Shown: one piece after another, positions 6,932 through 14,969 of the stretch
Layout: every line of letters starts with the position of its first letter
Position numbering within the stretch: position 1 is the stretch's first letter
Source: UBA10649 sp037130755
GTDB taxonomy: Bacteria > Actinomycetota > Actinomycetes > S36-B12
DNA length: 27,026 nucleotides
Assembly (NCBI GenBank): GCA_037130755.1
Contig: JBAXSI010000038.1
Location: 1 to 27,026 of the forward strand
Direction of reading: 5' to 3'
Translations under genes and position numbers: made by a program
Notes under the pieces: generated by a model
What the model saw: only the letters and a program-made list of their open reading frames with translations
Databases searched by the model: none
What the model was told of the DNA's origin: nothing

Positions 6932-8134
6932 CTACTGCGCCTCGGCCAGGAGTCCAGCCATGCGGCCGACGCCCTCGGTGATGTCGCTGTCGGAAGTCGC
7001 GTAGGAGAGTCGGACGTAGCCCGGCGTGCCGAAGGCCTCACCCGGCACGACGGCCACCTCCGCCTCGTCGAGGATCAGACCCGACAAGTGCGCCGAGGAC
7101 TCGATCCGAGCACCGTGGAGGGTCTTGCCGATAAGTCCCTTCACCGAGGGATAGACGTAGAAGGCACCTTCGGGCGTCGGGCAGTCCACACCCGGGATGG
7201 CGTCGAGCAGACCCACCATGAGCATGCGGCGGCGGTCGAAGGCCACCTTCATCTCCTCGACGGCGGACAGGTCGCCGCTCACGGCGGCCAGTGCCGCGAT
7301 CTGCGAGACGTTGGCGACGTTGGACGTGGCGTGCGACTGCAGGTTCGTTGCGGCCTTGACGACATCGTCGGGCCCGATCATCCAGCCGACGCGCCATCCA
7401 GTCATCGCATACGTCTTGGCGACGCCATTGACCACGACGCAGCGGTCGGCCAGCTCGGGCACGAGCACGGGCATCGAGGCGAACTCGGCATCCCCGTAGA
7501 CCAGGTGCTCGTAGATCTCGTCGGTGACGACCCAGAGCCCATGCTCCTGCGCCCATTCGCCGATGGCCTTGACCTCGGCCGGGGTGTAGACCGCCCCGGT
7601 GGGGTTGGACGGCGAGACGAACACGAGCACCTTGGTGTGCTCCGTGCGTGCGGCTTCCAACTGGGCAACCGTGGCGCGGTAGCCGGACGTCTCGTCGGTC
7701 ATGACCTCCACCGGGGTGCCGCCCGCCAGGCGGATCGACTCCGGGTACGTCGTCCAGTAGGGCGCCGGAAGCAGGACCTCGTCGCCTGGGTCCAGGAGGG
7801 TGGCGAAGGCGTTGTACAGGGCCTGCTTGCCACCGTTGGTGACCAGGACCTGGCTGGCCTTGACCGCGAGGCCGGAGTCGCGCAGCGTCTTGGCGGCGAT
7901 CGCTTCCTTGAGCTCGGGGAGGCCGCCGGCGGGCGTGTAGCGGTGCCAGCGCGGGTCCGAGCAGGCGGCGATGGCGGCCTGGACGATGTAGTCCGGCGTG
8001 GGGAAGTCCGGCTCGCCGGCACCGAAGCCGATGACCGGCCGGCCGGCCGCCTTGAGGGCCTTGGCCTTGGCATCCACGGCCAAGGTGGCCGATTCGGTGA
8101 TGGAGCCGATGCGACGGGACACGCGTGAGGTCAT
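6932..8134 (-). CDS. aspC: Pyridoxal-phosphate aminotransferase class I (aspartate aminotransferase)
   Basis: This fold-type I PLP enzyme should transfer the amino group of aspartate to 2-oxoglutarate in the cytoplasm. Motifs seen include GFGAGEPDFPTPDYIV near the N-terminus, RYTPAGGLPELKEAIA, the SNPTGAVY segment, and NGVAKTYAMTGWR with the PLP-binding lysine at 7415-7417 (Lys240 from this start). The substrate-carboxylate arginine is in the C-terminal YVRLSYA. The gene has the same place, next to secE but on the opposite strand, as the aspC annotated in Streptomyces. The start is placed at ATG 8134 because AAGG lies 9 nt upstream; ATG 8143, adding three residues, would have that AAGG directly against it. 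Related members act as aromatic or prephenate aminotransferases, so specificity is not certain. Confidence 0.9.
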   Translation of the reverse strand: MTSRVSRRIGSITESATLAVDAKAKALKAAGRPVIGFGAGEPDFPTPDYIVQAAIAACSDPRWHRYTPAGGLPELKEAIAAKTLRDSGLAVKASQVLVTNGGKQALYNAFATLLDPGDEVLLPAPYWTTYPESIRLAGGTPVEVMTDETSGYRATVAQLEAARTEHTKVLVFVSPSNPTGAVYTPAEVKAIGEWAQEHGLWVVTDEIYEHLVYGDAEFASMPVLVPELADRCVVVNGVAKTYAMTGWRVGWMIGPDDVVKAATNLQSHATSNVANVSQIAALAAVSGDLSAVEEMKVAFDRRRMLMVGLLDAIPGVDCPTPEGAFYVYPSVKGLIGKTLHGARIESSAHLSGLILDEAEVAVVPGEAFGTPGYVRLSYATSDSDITEGVGRMAGLLAEAQ

Positions 8135-8177
8135 GGGGGCCATCCTTGCAGCCGTCCCTCGCCGGGGCGGGACCGGA

Positions 8178-8208
8178 TTGGACCCGGCGAGAGGGCGGCC
8201 CGTAGACT
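8178..8208 (+). promoter_or_regulatory. Candidate promoter for tRNA-Trp-secE-nusG
   Basis: TTGGAC (8178-8183) and TAGACT (8203-8208) are separated by 19 nt, slightly long for a principal sigma factor. Transcription would start near 8215, about 50 nt before the tRNA. Confidence 0.4.
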
Positions 8209-8234
8209 CCCTCGGGCAACAAGGTCGGCGTTAG

Positions 8235-8250
8235 CCTGCCCTCGGGCAGG
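8235..8250 (+). other. Hairpin in the 5' leader of tRNA-Trp
   Basis: CCTGCC-CTCG-GGCAGG forms a 6-bp GC-rich stem with a four-base loop 16 nt before the mature tRNA 5' end. It may assist 5' processing or be a short pause site; nothing in the sequence decides this. Confidence 0.35.
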
Positions 8251-8266
8251 TCGTGGGCCGGGTTGA

Positions 8267-8339
8267 AGGGTCGTAGCTCAATTGGTAGAGCACCGGTCTC
8301 CAAAACCGGCGGTTGGGGGTTCAAGTCCCTCCGGCCCTG
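8267..8339 (+). tRNA. trpT: tRNA-Trp (anticodon CCA)
   Basis: Acceptor AGGGTCG/CGGCCCT, D-stem GCTC/GAGC, anticodon stem CCGGT/ACCGG with loop CTCCAAA, T-arm GGGGG TTCAAGT CCCTC, discriminator G, and no encoded CCA. It lies 55 nt before secE, the usual trpT-secE-nusG order. Confidence 0.96.
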
Positions 8340-8394
8340 CGAGTCGAAAACGGTACGAAGAACGAACGGCGCACGACGAACGAAGGTAGGAAGA

Positions 8395-8652
8395 ATGACG
8401 GACACCGACGCTCTGCCCGACCGTGGGTCGGACGGCCGCGGGCGCAAGGCCCCGGCTGAGGGCAACGTGTTCTCGCGCCTTGCCCTGTTCATCCGCCAGG
8501 TCGTGGCCGAACTGCGCAAGGTCATCTGGCCCACGCGCAAGGAACTGATCGCCTACACCACCGTCGTGGTGATCTTCGTCCTCGTGATGGCCGGCATCAT
8601 CGCGGGCCTGGACTACATCTTCACCCGACTGGTCCTGTTCGTCTTCGGCTAG
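8395..8652 (+). CDS. secE: Preprotein translocase subunit SecE
   Basis: SecE clamps the two halves of SecY in the membrane channel for Sec-dependent export. The 85-residue protein has a charged N-terminal stretch, the amphipathic helix and conserved VVAELRKVIWPTRKEL (about residues 41-56), then one membrane span (TTVVVIFVLVMAGIIAGL). One span is the form found in most bacteria outside the gamma-proteobacteria. The ATG at 8395 has GGTAGGAAG upstream. The leader between tRNA-Trp and the start is A-rich with repeated ACGAA, and shares GAACGAAGG with the rpoC leader. Confidence 0.96.
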   Translation: MTDTDALPDRGSDGRGRKAPAEGNVFSRLALFIRQVVAELRKVIWPTRKELIAYTTVVVIFVLVMAGIIAGLDYIFTRLVLFVFG

Positions 8653-8696
8653 CCGCCACCACCTTCCCCGACCTCAACGCAAGGAGAATGACCACC

Positions 8697-9569
8697 GTGT
8701 CCGACCAGGACTTCGCGACACCCTCGACCGACCCGTTCAGCACCGGGGCGGCTGAGGTCGTCGACGACCTCGCCACCGTTGCGGCCGGGGACACCTTCGA
8801 CGAGCCGGACGCCGGCGAGGCCATCGATGCCGCCGCCGCAGAGGAACTGGTCGACGACGTCGAGGCTGAGGTCGTTGCCGAGGAGCTGGCTGAGGCCGAG
8901 GCTGAGGCCGAGGTCGTCCTGGAAGCCGAGGACATCGTCCTCGAGGCCGAGATCGAGGAGGAGGACCCGGTCGTCGCCTTCCGCGAGCAGATGCGGACGG
9001 CACCTGGCGACTGGTACGTCATCCACTCGTACGCCGGCTACGAGAACAAGGTCAAGGGCAACATCGAGACCCGCATCAGCACCATGAACATGGAGGACTA
9101 CATCTTCCAGGTCGAGGTGCCGATGGAGGAGGTCACCGAGATCAAGAGCGGCGTGCGCAAGCTCGTCCGTCGCAACAAGTTCCCCGGCTACGTCCTTGTC
9201 CGCATGGATCTCACCGATGAGTCGTGGGGCGCGATCCGCCACACGCCCGGCGTGACGGGCTTCGTTGGCCACGGCCACCAGCCGGCGCCGCTCTCACTCG
9301 ACGAGGTCGTCGGCATCCTCGCCCCGGCGCCGGAGAAGAAGGCGGCCACGCCTGGCTCTCCTGCCACGTCGGGTGGCAGCACATCAGTCCCGGTCGAGAT
9401 CGACTTCGCCGTGGGCGACTCCGTGACCGTGGTGGACGGTCCGTTCGCCACCCTGCACGCCACCGTCTCCGAGATCAACATCGAGGCCCAGAAGGTAACC
9501 GGCCTCGTCGAGATCTTCGGTCGCGAGACTCCTGTCGAGCTGGCCTTCAGCCAGATCAACAAGAACTAG
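8697..9569 (+). CDS. nusG: Transcription termination/antitermination protein NusG
   Basis: NusG binds the RNA polymerase clamp and links it to Rho or to ribosomes. After an acidic Asp/Glu/Ala-rich extension of about 95 residues come the NGN domain (WYVIHSYAGYENKVK to GFVGHGHQP), a Pro/Gly/Ser linker and the C-terminal KOW domain (VGDSVTVVDGPFATLHATV to SQINKN). At 290 residues it is far longer than the 180 or so of E. coli, because of the extension and linker, as in other actinobacteria. GTG 8697 is chosen because AAGGAG (8681-8686) is 10 nt upstream; ATG 8688 is only 1 nt from that site. It lies 44 nt after secE and is followed by rplK. Confidence 0.94.
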   Translation: MSDQDFATPSTDPFSTGAAEVVDDLATVAAGDTFDEPDAGEAIDAAAAEELVDDVEAEVVAEELAEAEAEAEVVLEAEDIVLEAEIEEEDPVVAFREQMRTAPGDWYVIHSYAGYENKVKGNIETRISTMNMEDYIFQVEVPMEEVTEIKSGVRKLVRRNKFPGYVLVRMDLTDESWGAIRHTPGVTGFVGHGHQPAPLSLDEVVGILAPAPEKKAATPGSPATSGGSTSVPVEIDFAVGDSVTVVDGPFATLHATVSEINIEAQKVTGLVEIFGRETPVELAFSQINKN

Positions 9570-9589
9570 CGAGCACTGCCGCACCACCT

Positions 9590-9608
9590 CGGCGGGCGCC
9601 GTCCGCCG
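9590..9608 (+). other. Hairpin in the nusG-rplK spacer
   Basis: CGGCGG-GCGCCGT-CCGCCG makes a 6-bp GC stem with a 7-nt loop, 29 nt before the rplK start. No T-run follows, so it is more likely a leader structure or mRNA-processing element than a terminator. Confidence 0.4.
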
Positions 9609-9637
9609 GGCAACACCTACGAAGGACCCGACACACC

Positions 9638-10072
9638 ATGGCACCGAAGAAGAAGAAGGTTGCCGGCCTGATCAAGCTCCAGATCCAGGCTGGCGCGGCC
9701 AATCCGGCCCCGCCGGTCGGCCCGGCGCTCGGCCAGCACGGCGTCAACATCATGGAGTTCTGCAAGGCCTACAACGCCGCCACGGAGAACCAGCGTGGCA
9801 ACGTCATCCCGGTCGAGATCACGGTCTACGAGGATCGCTCGTTCGACTTCGTCTTGAAGACCCCGCCCGCCTCGCGCCTGATTCTCAAGGCTGCCGGCGT
9901 GGAGAAGGGCTCCGGCGTGCCGAACAAGACCAAGGTGGCCACCATCACCAAGGCCCAGGTCCGCGAGATCGCCGAGACCAAGATGCCTGACCTCAACGCC
10001 AATGACGTCGAGGCCGCGATGAAGATCATCGAGGGCACCGCCCGCCAGATGGGCATCAGCGTCACGGCGTAG
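9638..10072 (+). CDS. rplK: Large ribosomal subunit protein uL11
   Basis: Ribosomal protein L11 of the GTPase-associated centre on the 50S subunit, where it contacts 23S rRNA with L10. The 144-residue protein shows the N-terminal KLQIQAGAANPAPPVGPALGQ with the flexible proline-rich helix, followed by HGVNIMEFCKAYNAAT, and the C-terminal rRNA-binding domain with ITKAQVREIAETKMPDLNA and GTARQMGI. Length is normal. The ATG at 9638 has GAAGGA upstream, and the APKKKKV N-terminus fits actinobacterial L11. Likely co-transcribed with nusG upstream and rplA downstream. Confidence 0.98.
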   Translation: MAPKKKKVAGLIKLQIQAGAANPAPPVGPALGQHGVNIMEFCKAYNAATENQRGNVIPVEITVYEDRSFDFVLKTPPASRLILKAAGVEKGSGVPNKTKVATITKAQVREIAETKMPDLNANDVEAAMKIIEGTARQMGISVTA

Positions 10073-10089
10073 CCGAACGCACACCAATT

Positions 10090-10124
10090 CCCACGTGGGA
10101 GAGCCAGCGCGGCTCACTAACCAC
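10090..10124 (+). promoter_or_regulatory. Possible L1-binding autoregulatory structure in the rplK-rplA spacer
   Basis: GTGG (10095-10098) can pair with CCAC (10121-10124) around an asymmetric internal loop (GAG against CACTAA) and an inner stem AGCC/GGCT (10102-10105, 10111-10114). This two-stem shape with a purine-rich bulge is reminiscent of the L1 site on 23S rRNA and of known L1 mRNA operators. A competing palindrome, CCCACGTGGG (10090-10099), would use the same GTGG. It is based on hand folding only. Confidence 0.45.
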
Positions 10125-10143
10125 AACCTGCGAAGGAGCAGAC

Positions 10144-10857
10144 ATGAAGCGCAGCAAGGCCTACCGCGCAGCGGTGGAGAAGATCGATCCCAACGAGCTG
10201 TACGCACCCCTCCAGGCGGTGCGCATCGTCAAGGACACCACAGCCACGAAGTTCGACCCCACGGTCGAGGTCTCGATGCGTCTTGGCGTCGATCCCCGCA
10301 AGGCGGACCAGATGGTCCGCGGCACCGTCAACCTTCCGCACGGCACCGGCAAGACCGCTCGGGTCCTGGTCTTCGCCAATGCCGAGAAGGCTGAGGAGGC
10401 CCGTGCAGCGGGTGCCGACTTCGTCGGCGGCGACGACATGATCGAGAAGGTCAAGGGCGGCTGGACGGACTTCGACGCTGCCGTCGCGACCCCCGACCTC
10501 ATGGGCAAGGTGGGCACGCTCGGCAAGGTGCTCGGCCCCCGCGGACTCATGCCCAACCCGAAGACCGGCACAGTGACCATGGACGTCGCCAAGGCGGTCA
10601 ACGAGATCAAGGGCGGCAAGATCGAGTTCCGCGTCGACAAGCACTCGAACCTGAACTTCCCGATCGGCAAGTCATCCTTCACGGAGACGGCGCTGGTCGA
10701 GAACTACGCGGCCGCCCTCGAGGAGATCCTGCGCCTTAAGCCGTCGGCCGCGAAGGGTCGCTACCTGAGGAAGGCGACCATGTCGTCGACCATGGGCCCC
10801 GGCGTCCCGCTCGACCCGAACCGCATCAAGAACCTCCTGGCGGAGGACGAAGCGTAG
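10144..10857 (+). CDS. rplA: Large ribosomal subunit protein uL1
   Basis: Ribosomal protein L1 binds the mobile L1 stalk of 23S rRNA and often represses its own mRNA. The 237-residue protein has the two-domain arrangement: domain I includes the N-terminal KRSKAYRAAVEKID and the C-terminal KGRYLRKATMSSTMGPGVP, and domain II holds RVLVFANAEKAEEARAAGADF. The conserved KVLGPRGLMPNPKTGTV is present. Length and start are normal; a GAAGGAG site precedes the ATG by 6 nt. It is the last gene of the secE-nusG-rplK-rplA unit, closed by the hairpin at 10878-10910. Confidence 0.98.
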   Translation: MKRSKAYRAAVEKIDPNELYAPLQAVRIVKDTTATKFDPTVEVSMRLGVDPRKADQMVRGTVNLPHGTGKTARVLVFANAEKAEEARAAGADFVGGDDMIEKVKGGWTDFDAAVATPDLMGKVGTLGKVLGPRGLMPNPKTGTVTMDVAKAVNEIKGGKIEFRVDKHSNLNFPIGKSSFTETALVENYAAALEEILRLKPSAAKGRYLRKATMSSTMGPGVPLDPNRIKNLLAEDEA

Positions 10858-10877
10858 ACCTCCTCAGCACGATGCTG

Positions 10878-10910
10878 TGAAGGGCGGCCAGGACACCTGG
10901 CCGCCCTTCA
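10878..10910 (+). terminator. Strong hairpin terminator after rplA
   Basis: TGAAGGGCGGCCAGG and its exact complement flank an ACA loop, giving a 15-bp perfect stem. It starts 20 nt after the rplA stop. Only a short T-poor tail (GCGTTGCTGG) follows. Confidence 0.85.
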
Positions 10911-10949
10911 GCGTTGCTGGGTTGCTGGGTTGCAGTTTGGCCATATCGG

Positions 10950-10978
10950 TTGACCGGCCTACCCGGCAGGGACACACT
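10950..10978 (+). promoter_or_regulatory. Weak candidate promoter for the liv operon
   Basis: TTGACC (10950-10955) and CACACT (10973-10978) are 17 nt apart. The -35 is good, but the -10 matches TANNNT only in part. It lies in the right gap, downstream of the rplA terminator and about 70 nt before livG. Confidence 0.3.
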
Positions 10979-11048
10979 GGCCGGACTTGGGGCTGTGGCT
11001 TGGTGGGGGGGAATGGTCCTCCTGCGTCCGGTAGTTCGAGGGGGTGAC

Positions 11049-11824
11049 GTGCGCGAAGCCGAGGACATCCTCCAGTTGCACGACATCCGCGTGACCCTGA
11101 GTGGTCTGCGCATCCTCGACGGTGTGAGCCTTGCCGTTCCCCGCGGATTGGTGACCGGGCTGATCGGCCCGAACGGCGCCGGCAAGACGACCGTCTTCAA
11201 CGTCATCAGCGGCTTCGTGCGACCCGAATCGGGCGAGGTGCGCTACCAGGGCAAGTCGCTTAGCCGGATTCGCGCGCACAAGCTGACGCGCATGGGGATC
11301 TCCCGCACGCTCCAGGGGGTTGGGCTGTTCGCGAGCCTCTCGGCCCTCGACAACGTGATGCTCGGCGGGTCATCGAAGGTGCGCAGTGGGCTGGTGTCCC
11401 AGTCCCTCGCCATGCCGTGGACCGACATCGAGACCGAGCGGAACCGCGTCCGTGCACTTGAGGTCATGGAGGTGCTCGGTATCGCCGGCGAGGCAGCGCG
11501 CTTGCCCGGCGAGCTGCCATATCCGGTGCAGAAGCGGGTGGCCCTCGCTCGCGCGCTCGTCTCCGACCCGAAGGTGCTGCTGCTGGACGAGCCGGCCGGC
11601 GGCGTGAGCGCGGCCGACATGGTCGAACTCGGGCGCCTCATCCGCAGTTGGGTGCCCGAACGCACCGTGCTGCTGGTGGAGCACCACATGGAGTTGGTCA
11701 TGGAGGTCTGCGACCTGATCTGGGTGCTCGACGCGGGCAAGGTCATCGCCACGGGCACGCCCGACCAGGTGCGCAACGATCCGGCCGTCCTGGCCGCCTA
11801 CCTCGGACAGGAGGGCGCTGCCTG

Positions 11825-11825
<1 letters not shown>
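11049..11825 (+). CDS. livG: HAAT-type ABC transporter ATP-binding protein LivG
   Basis: One of two ATPases of a branched-chain-amino-acid-type (HAAT) importer. The 258 residues have Walker A GPNGAGKTT (40-48), the Q-loop region with RTLQGVGLFASLSALDNVMLG, Walker B VLLLDEPAGG and the switch histidine in LLVEHHMELV; the C-terminal extension is typical of LivG. The ABC signature is unusual: LPYPVQKR (156-163), where relatives normally have LPYGTQKR or LSYGQQR, so proline replaces the usual glycine. GTG 11049 is selected because GAGGGGGTGA lies directly upstream and conserved reading begins soon after; the longer frame upstream has no family support. The TGA overlaps the livF ATG. Confidence 0.93.
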
Positions 11826-12529
<704 letters not shown>

Positions 12530-12541
12530 GGCTCACGAGTC

Positions 12542-13420
12542 ATGATCGACTTCATCAACTACCTGCTGGGCGGAGTCGGCTCGGGCGCGATCATCGCCCT
12601 GATGGCGCTCGCGCTCGTGCTCACGTGGCGGGCCACGCGCGTGGTGAACTTCGCGCAGGTCGGGCAGGCGATGTTCACCACCTTCATCGCGCTGTCCATT
12701 CAGACGGCAACGGGCAACTGGTTCGTGGCACTCGTGGGTGCCATGGTGGCCGGAGCGGTGCTTGGGGTCTTCGTTCAGTACCTCGTCCTGCGGCCGGTGA
12801 GCCGCATGGACACATCGGGCGCGATCATCGCGACGTTCGGCGTGCTCATCGCGTTGCAGGCCGCGGCCGGGATGATCTGGGGCGGCGACAGCCAGGCGTT
12901 CCCGCAGCCGTTCGACAACTCCGCCATCACGTTGTTCGGTCAGGAGTGGCCGTTGTCGATCTACGACCTGGTCGTCATCTCCCTTGCTGCACTGATGGTG
13001 GTCGGTCTCACGCTGCTGTTCACGCGCACGTCGCTCGGTCTGGCGATGAGGGCGACGGCGTTCAACCCTGAGGTGGCGCGTCTCTCGGGCATCCGGGTCA
13101 GTCGCACGCTGACGGTCGGGTGGGCATTGGCAGGAGTGGTGGGCGGCGTCGCTGGTGTCCTCGTCGCACCGACGTCCACGATCTCGCCGAACAGCTTCGA
13201 CATCCTGCTGGTCTTCGCGTTCACCGCGGCCGTGATCGGTGGTCTCGACAGCCTCGTGGGCGCCGTGGCGATGGGCGTCGGCACTGGCCTGATCATCTCG
13301 CTGGTGTCGGGGTACAGCGACTCGAGCAACGCGCCGGTGGTCGCGCTCGTCCTGCTGGCCGTCACGCTCCTGCTGAAGCCTGAGGGCATGTTCGGCCACA
13401 CCAAGGCCCGGTCGGTGTAG
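12542..13420 (+). CDS. livH: HAAT-type ABC transporter permease LivH
   Basis: Membrane subunit of the importer, 292 residues with about eight hydrophobic segments starting with FINYLLGGVGSGAIIALMAL. Family marks are TRVVNFAQVGQAMF after the first span and, in the cytoplasmic coupling loop, LAMRATAFNPEVARLSGIRV followed by the last spans. Length and loop sizes are normal for LivH, in contrast to its partner LivM. The ATG at 12542 is the first in frame after livF; no strong ribosome site is visible (TGAGGCTCACGAGTC), and translational coupling with livF 12 nt upstream is plausible. Substrate cannot be read from the sequence; the family carries amino acids, urea, amides and small acids. Confidence 0.92.
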   Translation: MIDFINYLLGGVGSGAIIALMALALVLTWRATRVVNFAQVGQAMFTTFIALSIQTATGNWFVALVGAMVAGAVLGVFVQYLVLRPVSRMDTSGAIIATFGVLIALQAAAGMIWGGDSQAFPQPFDNSAITLFGQEWPLSIYDLVVISLAALMVVGLTLLFTRTSLGLAMRATAFNPEVARLSGIRVSRTLTVGWALAGVVGGVAGVLVAPTSTISPNSFDILLVFAFTAAVIGGLDSLVGAVAMGVGTGLIISLVSGYSDSSNAPVVALVLLAVTLLLKPEGMFGHTKARSV

Positions 13421-13422
13421 GC

Positions 13423-14820
13423 ATGGCCGAACTGATGCGCAAGCCAGGCGCCCGACTGCTGTTGCACCTGGCCATCGTCGTCGCCGTCTTCGTGCTGATG
13501 ATGGTCGTCAACGACCACGTCGATCCGCTCATGAACTACTACATCGCCCTCGCTGCGATGTACGCGACGGCGATGTTCGGCATGGTCATCCTCGTCGGGC
13601 TTTCGGGTCAGGTGTCGCTCGGCAACGGCGCGCTGATGGCCATCGGCGGCTACATCTTCGCCCTGACGTCGATGAACTGGCAGACCGTCCCGATCCTCGG
13701 GCTGCCCTGGAACGGCTGGTGGTCGATGGTCTTCGCCGGAATCGGCGGGATCGTCTTCGGCCTCCTCATCGGCGGCCTGGGCGCGCGCCTCACCGGTCCC
13801 TACCTGGCCGGGCTCACCCTCGGCATCGCCGTCGGGATCCCGGCCATCGCCAATCGGTTCCCCGCACTCTTCGGCGGCGAGAACGGACTGACGCTGACGG
13901 TGCCGTACCCCGAGGGCGGGTACGCCGCTGTGGATGCGGGTACCGACTACGTGGATCCCTCCTTGGCGGCCTCCTCTGCACCGGTGGCGTCCGCGTTCCC
14001 ATCGCAAGCAGCGTCGGTGGCGCCGGGGGACCTCCTCACGGCGAGCAACTTCCCGTCTGCCGGCCCGTCGGTGGCACCCTCAGTGGCGCCGGGGGACCTC
14101 CTCACCGCGAGCAACTTCCCGTCGCCGGGTGCCTCGTCGGGTGCGGGGGACCTGCTCACGGCGAGCAACTTCCCGTCGGCGGGCGCGTCCTCCGGTGACC
14201 TCCTGACCGCGAGCAACTTCCCGTCACCTGGCGTCTCGGCCTCGGCGGTGCCCGACCTCGGCGGGACCGACGTGAGCGGTGGCACCGGCGACAACGGATT
14301 CGTCATCGAGCACTGGCAGGCCTCGCTGGCGGTGCTGGTGGCGTGCATCGTCGCGTTCATGGCGTTGAACCTCGTCCGCGGCCGGCAGGGCAACGTGTGG
14401 CGTGCCGTCCGCGATGATCCGGTCGCGGCCGCTGTCTCCGGCATCTCGCCGTCGACGGCGAAGGTGACGGCCTTCGTCATCAGCAGTCTGTTCGCCGCGC
14501 TCGCCGGCGGTGTGTTCGCGCAGATTCTCGCGTACGTCGGACCCGGGGCGTTCGGGCTCGGCCTGTCCTTGTCCCTTTTGGTCGGAGTTGTCCTTGGCGG
14601 CCGCTCGTCCCTGTTCGGTGCCGTCATCGGTGCCGTGCTGCTCGTGTGGCTGCCCGAGTTCGTCCTCAACCTCTCGAACGACCGCGGATGGAGCGAGCAG
14701 ATCACCAACAATGCGCCGAACCTCATCTACGGGCTTCTTGTCGTCCTGGTGGTGCTCGTCGCCCCGGGCGGCATAGTTGGATCGGTTCAGAGCCTGATCG
14801 CCAAGGTGACGAAGCGGTAA
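13423..14820 (+). CDS. livM: HAAT-type ABC transporter permease LivM with a large repeat-bearing outer loop
   Basis: The second permease subunit, 465 residues. The transport core is normal: GQVSLGNGALMAIGGY, ARLTGPYLAGLTLGIAV, FGGENGLTL (about 150-158), and after the insert WRAVRDDPVAAAVSGISP, KVTAFVISSLFAALAGGVFA and the final spans. Between about residues 157 and 297 there is a roughly 140-residue segment rich in Ser, Ala, Pro and Gly that holds four exact copies of GDLLTASNFPS (202-212, 224-234, 242-252, 258-268). Family members usually have a short stretch here, and it falls on the outer face of the membrane. The insert stays in frame and the downstream motifs are intact, so the gene is not broken. 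ATG 13423 starts 2 nt after the livH stop. Confidence 0.92.
   Translation: MAELMRKPGARLLLHLAIVVAVFVLMMVVNDHVDPLMNYYIALAAMYATAMFGMVILVGLSGQVSLGNGALMAIGGYIFALTSMNWQTVPILGLPWNGWWSMVFAGIGGIVFGLLIGGLGARLTGPYLAGLTLGIAVGIPAIANRFPALFGGENGLTLTVPYPEGGYAAVDAGTDYVDPSLAASSAPVASAFPSQAASVAPGDLLTASNFPSAGPSVAPSVAPGDLLTASNFPSPGASSGAGDLLTASNFPSAGASSGDLLTASNFPSPGVSASAVPDLGGTDVSGGTGDNGFVIEHWQASLAVLVACIVAFMALNLVRGRQGNVWRAVRDDPVAAAVSGISPSTAKVTAFVISSLFAALAGGVFAQILAYVGPGAFGLGLSLSLLVGVVLGGRSSLFGAVIGAVLLVWLPEFVLNLSNDRGWSEQITNNAPNLIYGLLVVLVVLVAPGGIVGSVQSLIAKVTKR
14026..14226 (+). repeat. Four in-frame copies of a 33-nt repeat in livM
   Basis: Copies lie at 14026-14058, 14092-14124, 14146-14178 and 14194-14226. Starts are 66, 54 and 48 nt apart, all multiples of three. 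Each encodes GDLLTASNFPS, followed by Ala or Pro in alternation, then Gly, one variable residue and Ser. The copies differ at five codons (Gly, Leu, Leu, Thr, Ser), always at the third base. A 17-base core, GCGAGCAACTTCCCGTC, is the same in all. Confidence 0.95.
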
Positions 14821-14847
14821 CGACCGACTCCGGTATGGCCAAAGTCG

Positions 14848-14876
14848 TTGCAGGCTGCTGGGCCGATGGTTAGCCT
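14848..14876 (+). promoter_or_regulatory. Candidate promoter for livK
   Basis: TTGCAG (14848-14853) and TAGCCT (14871-14876) with a 17-nt spacer lie in the 149-nt gap between livM and livK. A start near 14883 would leave a leader of about 87 nt. A separate promoter would give the abundant binding protein and the hydrolase extra transcription. Confidence 0.5.
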
Positions 14877-14969
14877 CCAAAGCACGATGCGTCATCACTT
14901 CGCTGCGAATCGGTCACCTGTGATTCACCCTCGCGTCTCGTGGTGCGCCCACCTTGGGGAGGAAAGTCT

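Noticed and set aside
7038..8540. 500-residue frame on the minus strand across aspC, tRNA-Trp and secE
   Set aside because: It runs through a tRNA gene and reads Arg/Gly/Pro-rich low complexity in the frame next to aspC; a shadow.
10913..10934. Tandem GTTGCTGG repeat after the rplA terminator
   Set aside because: Two copies and a partial third, too short and with no partner; noted only as local duplication.
10914..11048. Upstream extension of livG
   Set aside because: No homology-like residues, no ribosome site, and the stretch contains a candidate promoter; GTG 11049 has a good site.
12533..14007. Two long antisense frames over livH and livM
   Set aside because: Composition is His/Arg/Asp/Gln-rich as expected for the reverse of hydrophobic membrane genes; no motif.
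14026..14226. livM repeats as a CRISPR array
   Set aside because: Repeats are in frame, linkers are 15-33 nt, shorten steadily and encode low-complexity Ser/Ala/Pro; copies vary at third bases, and no cas gene is nearby.
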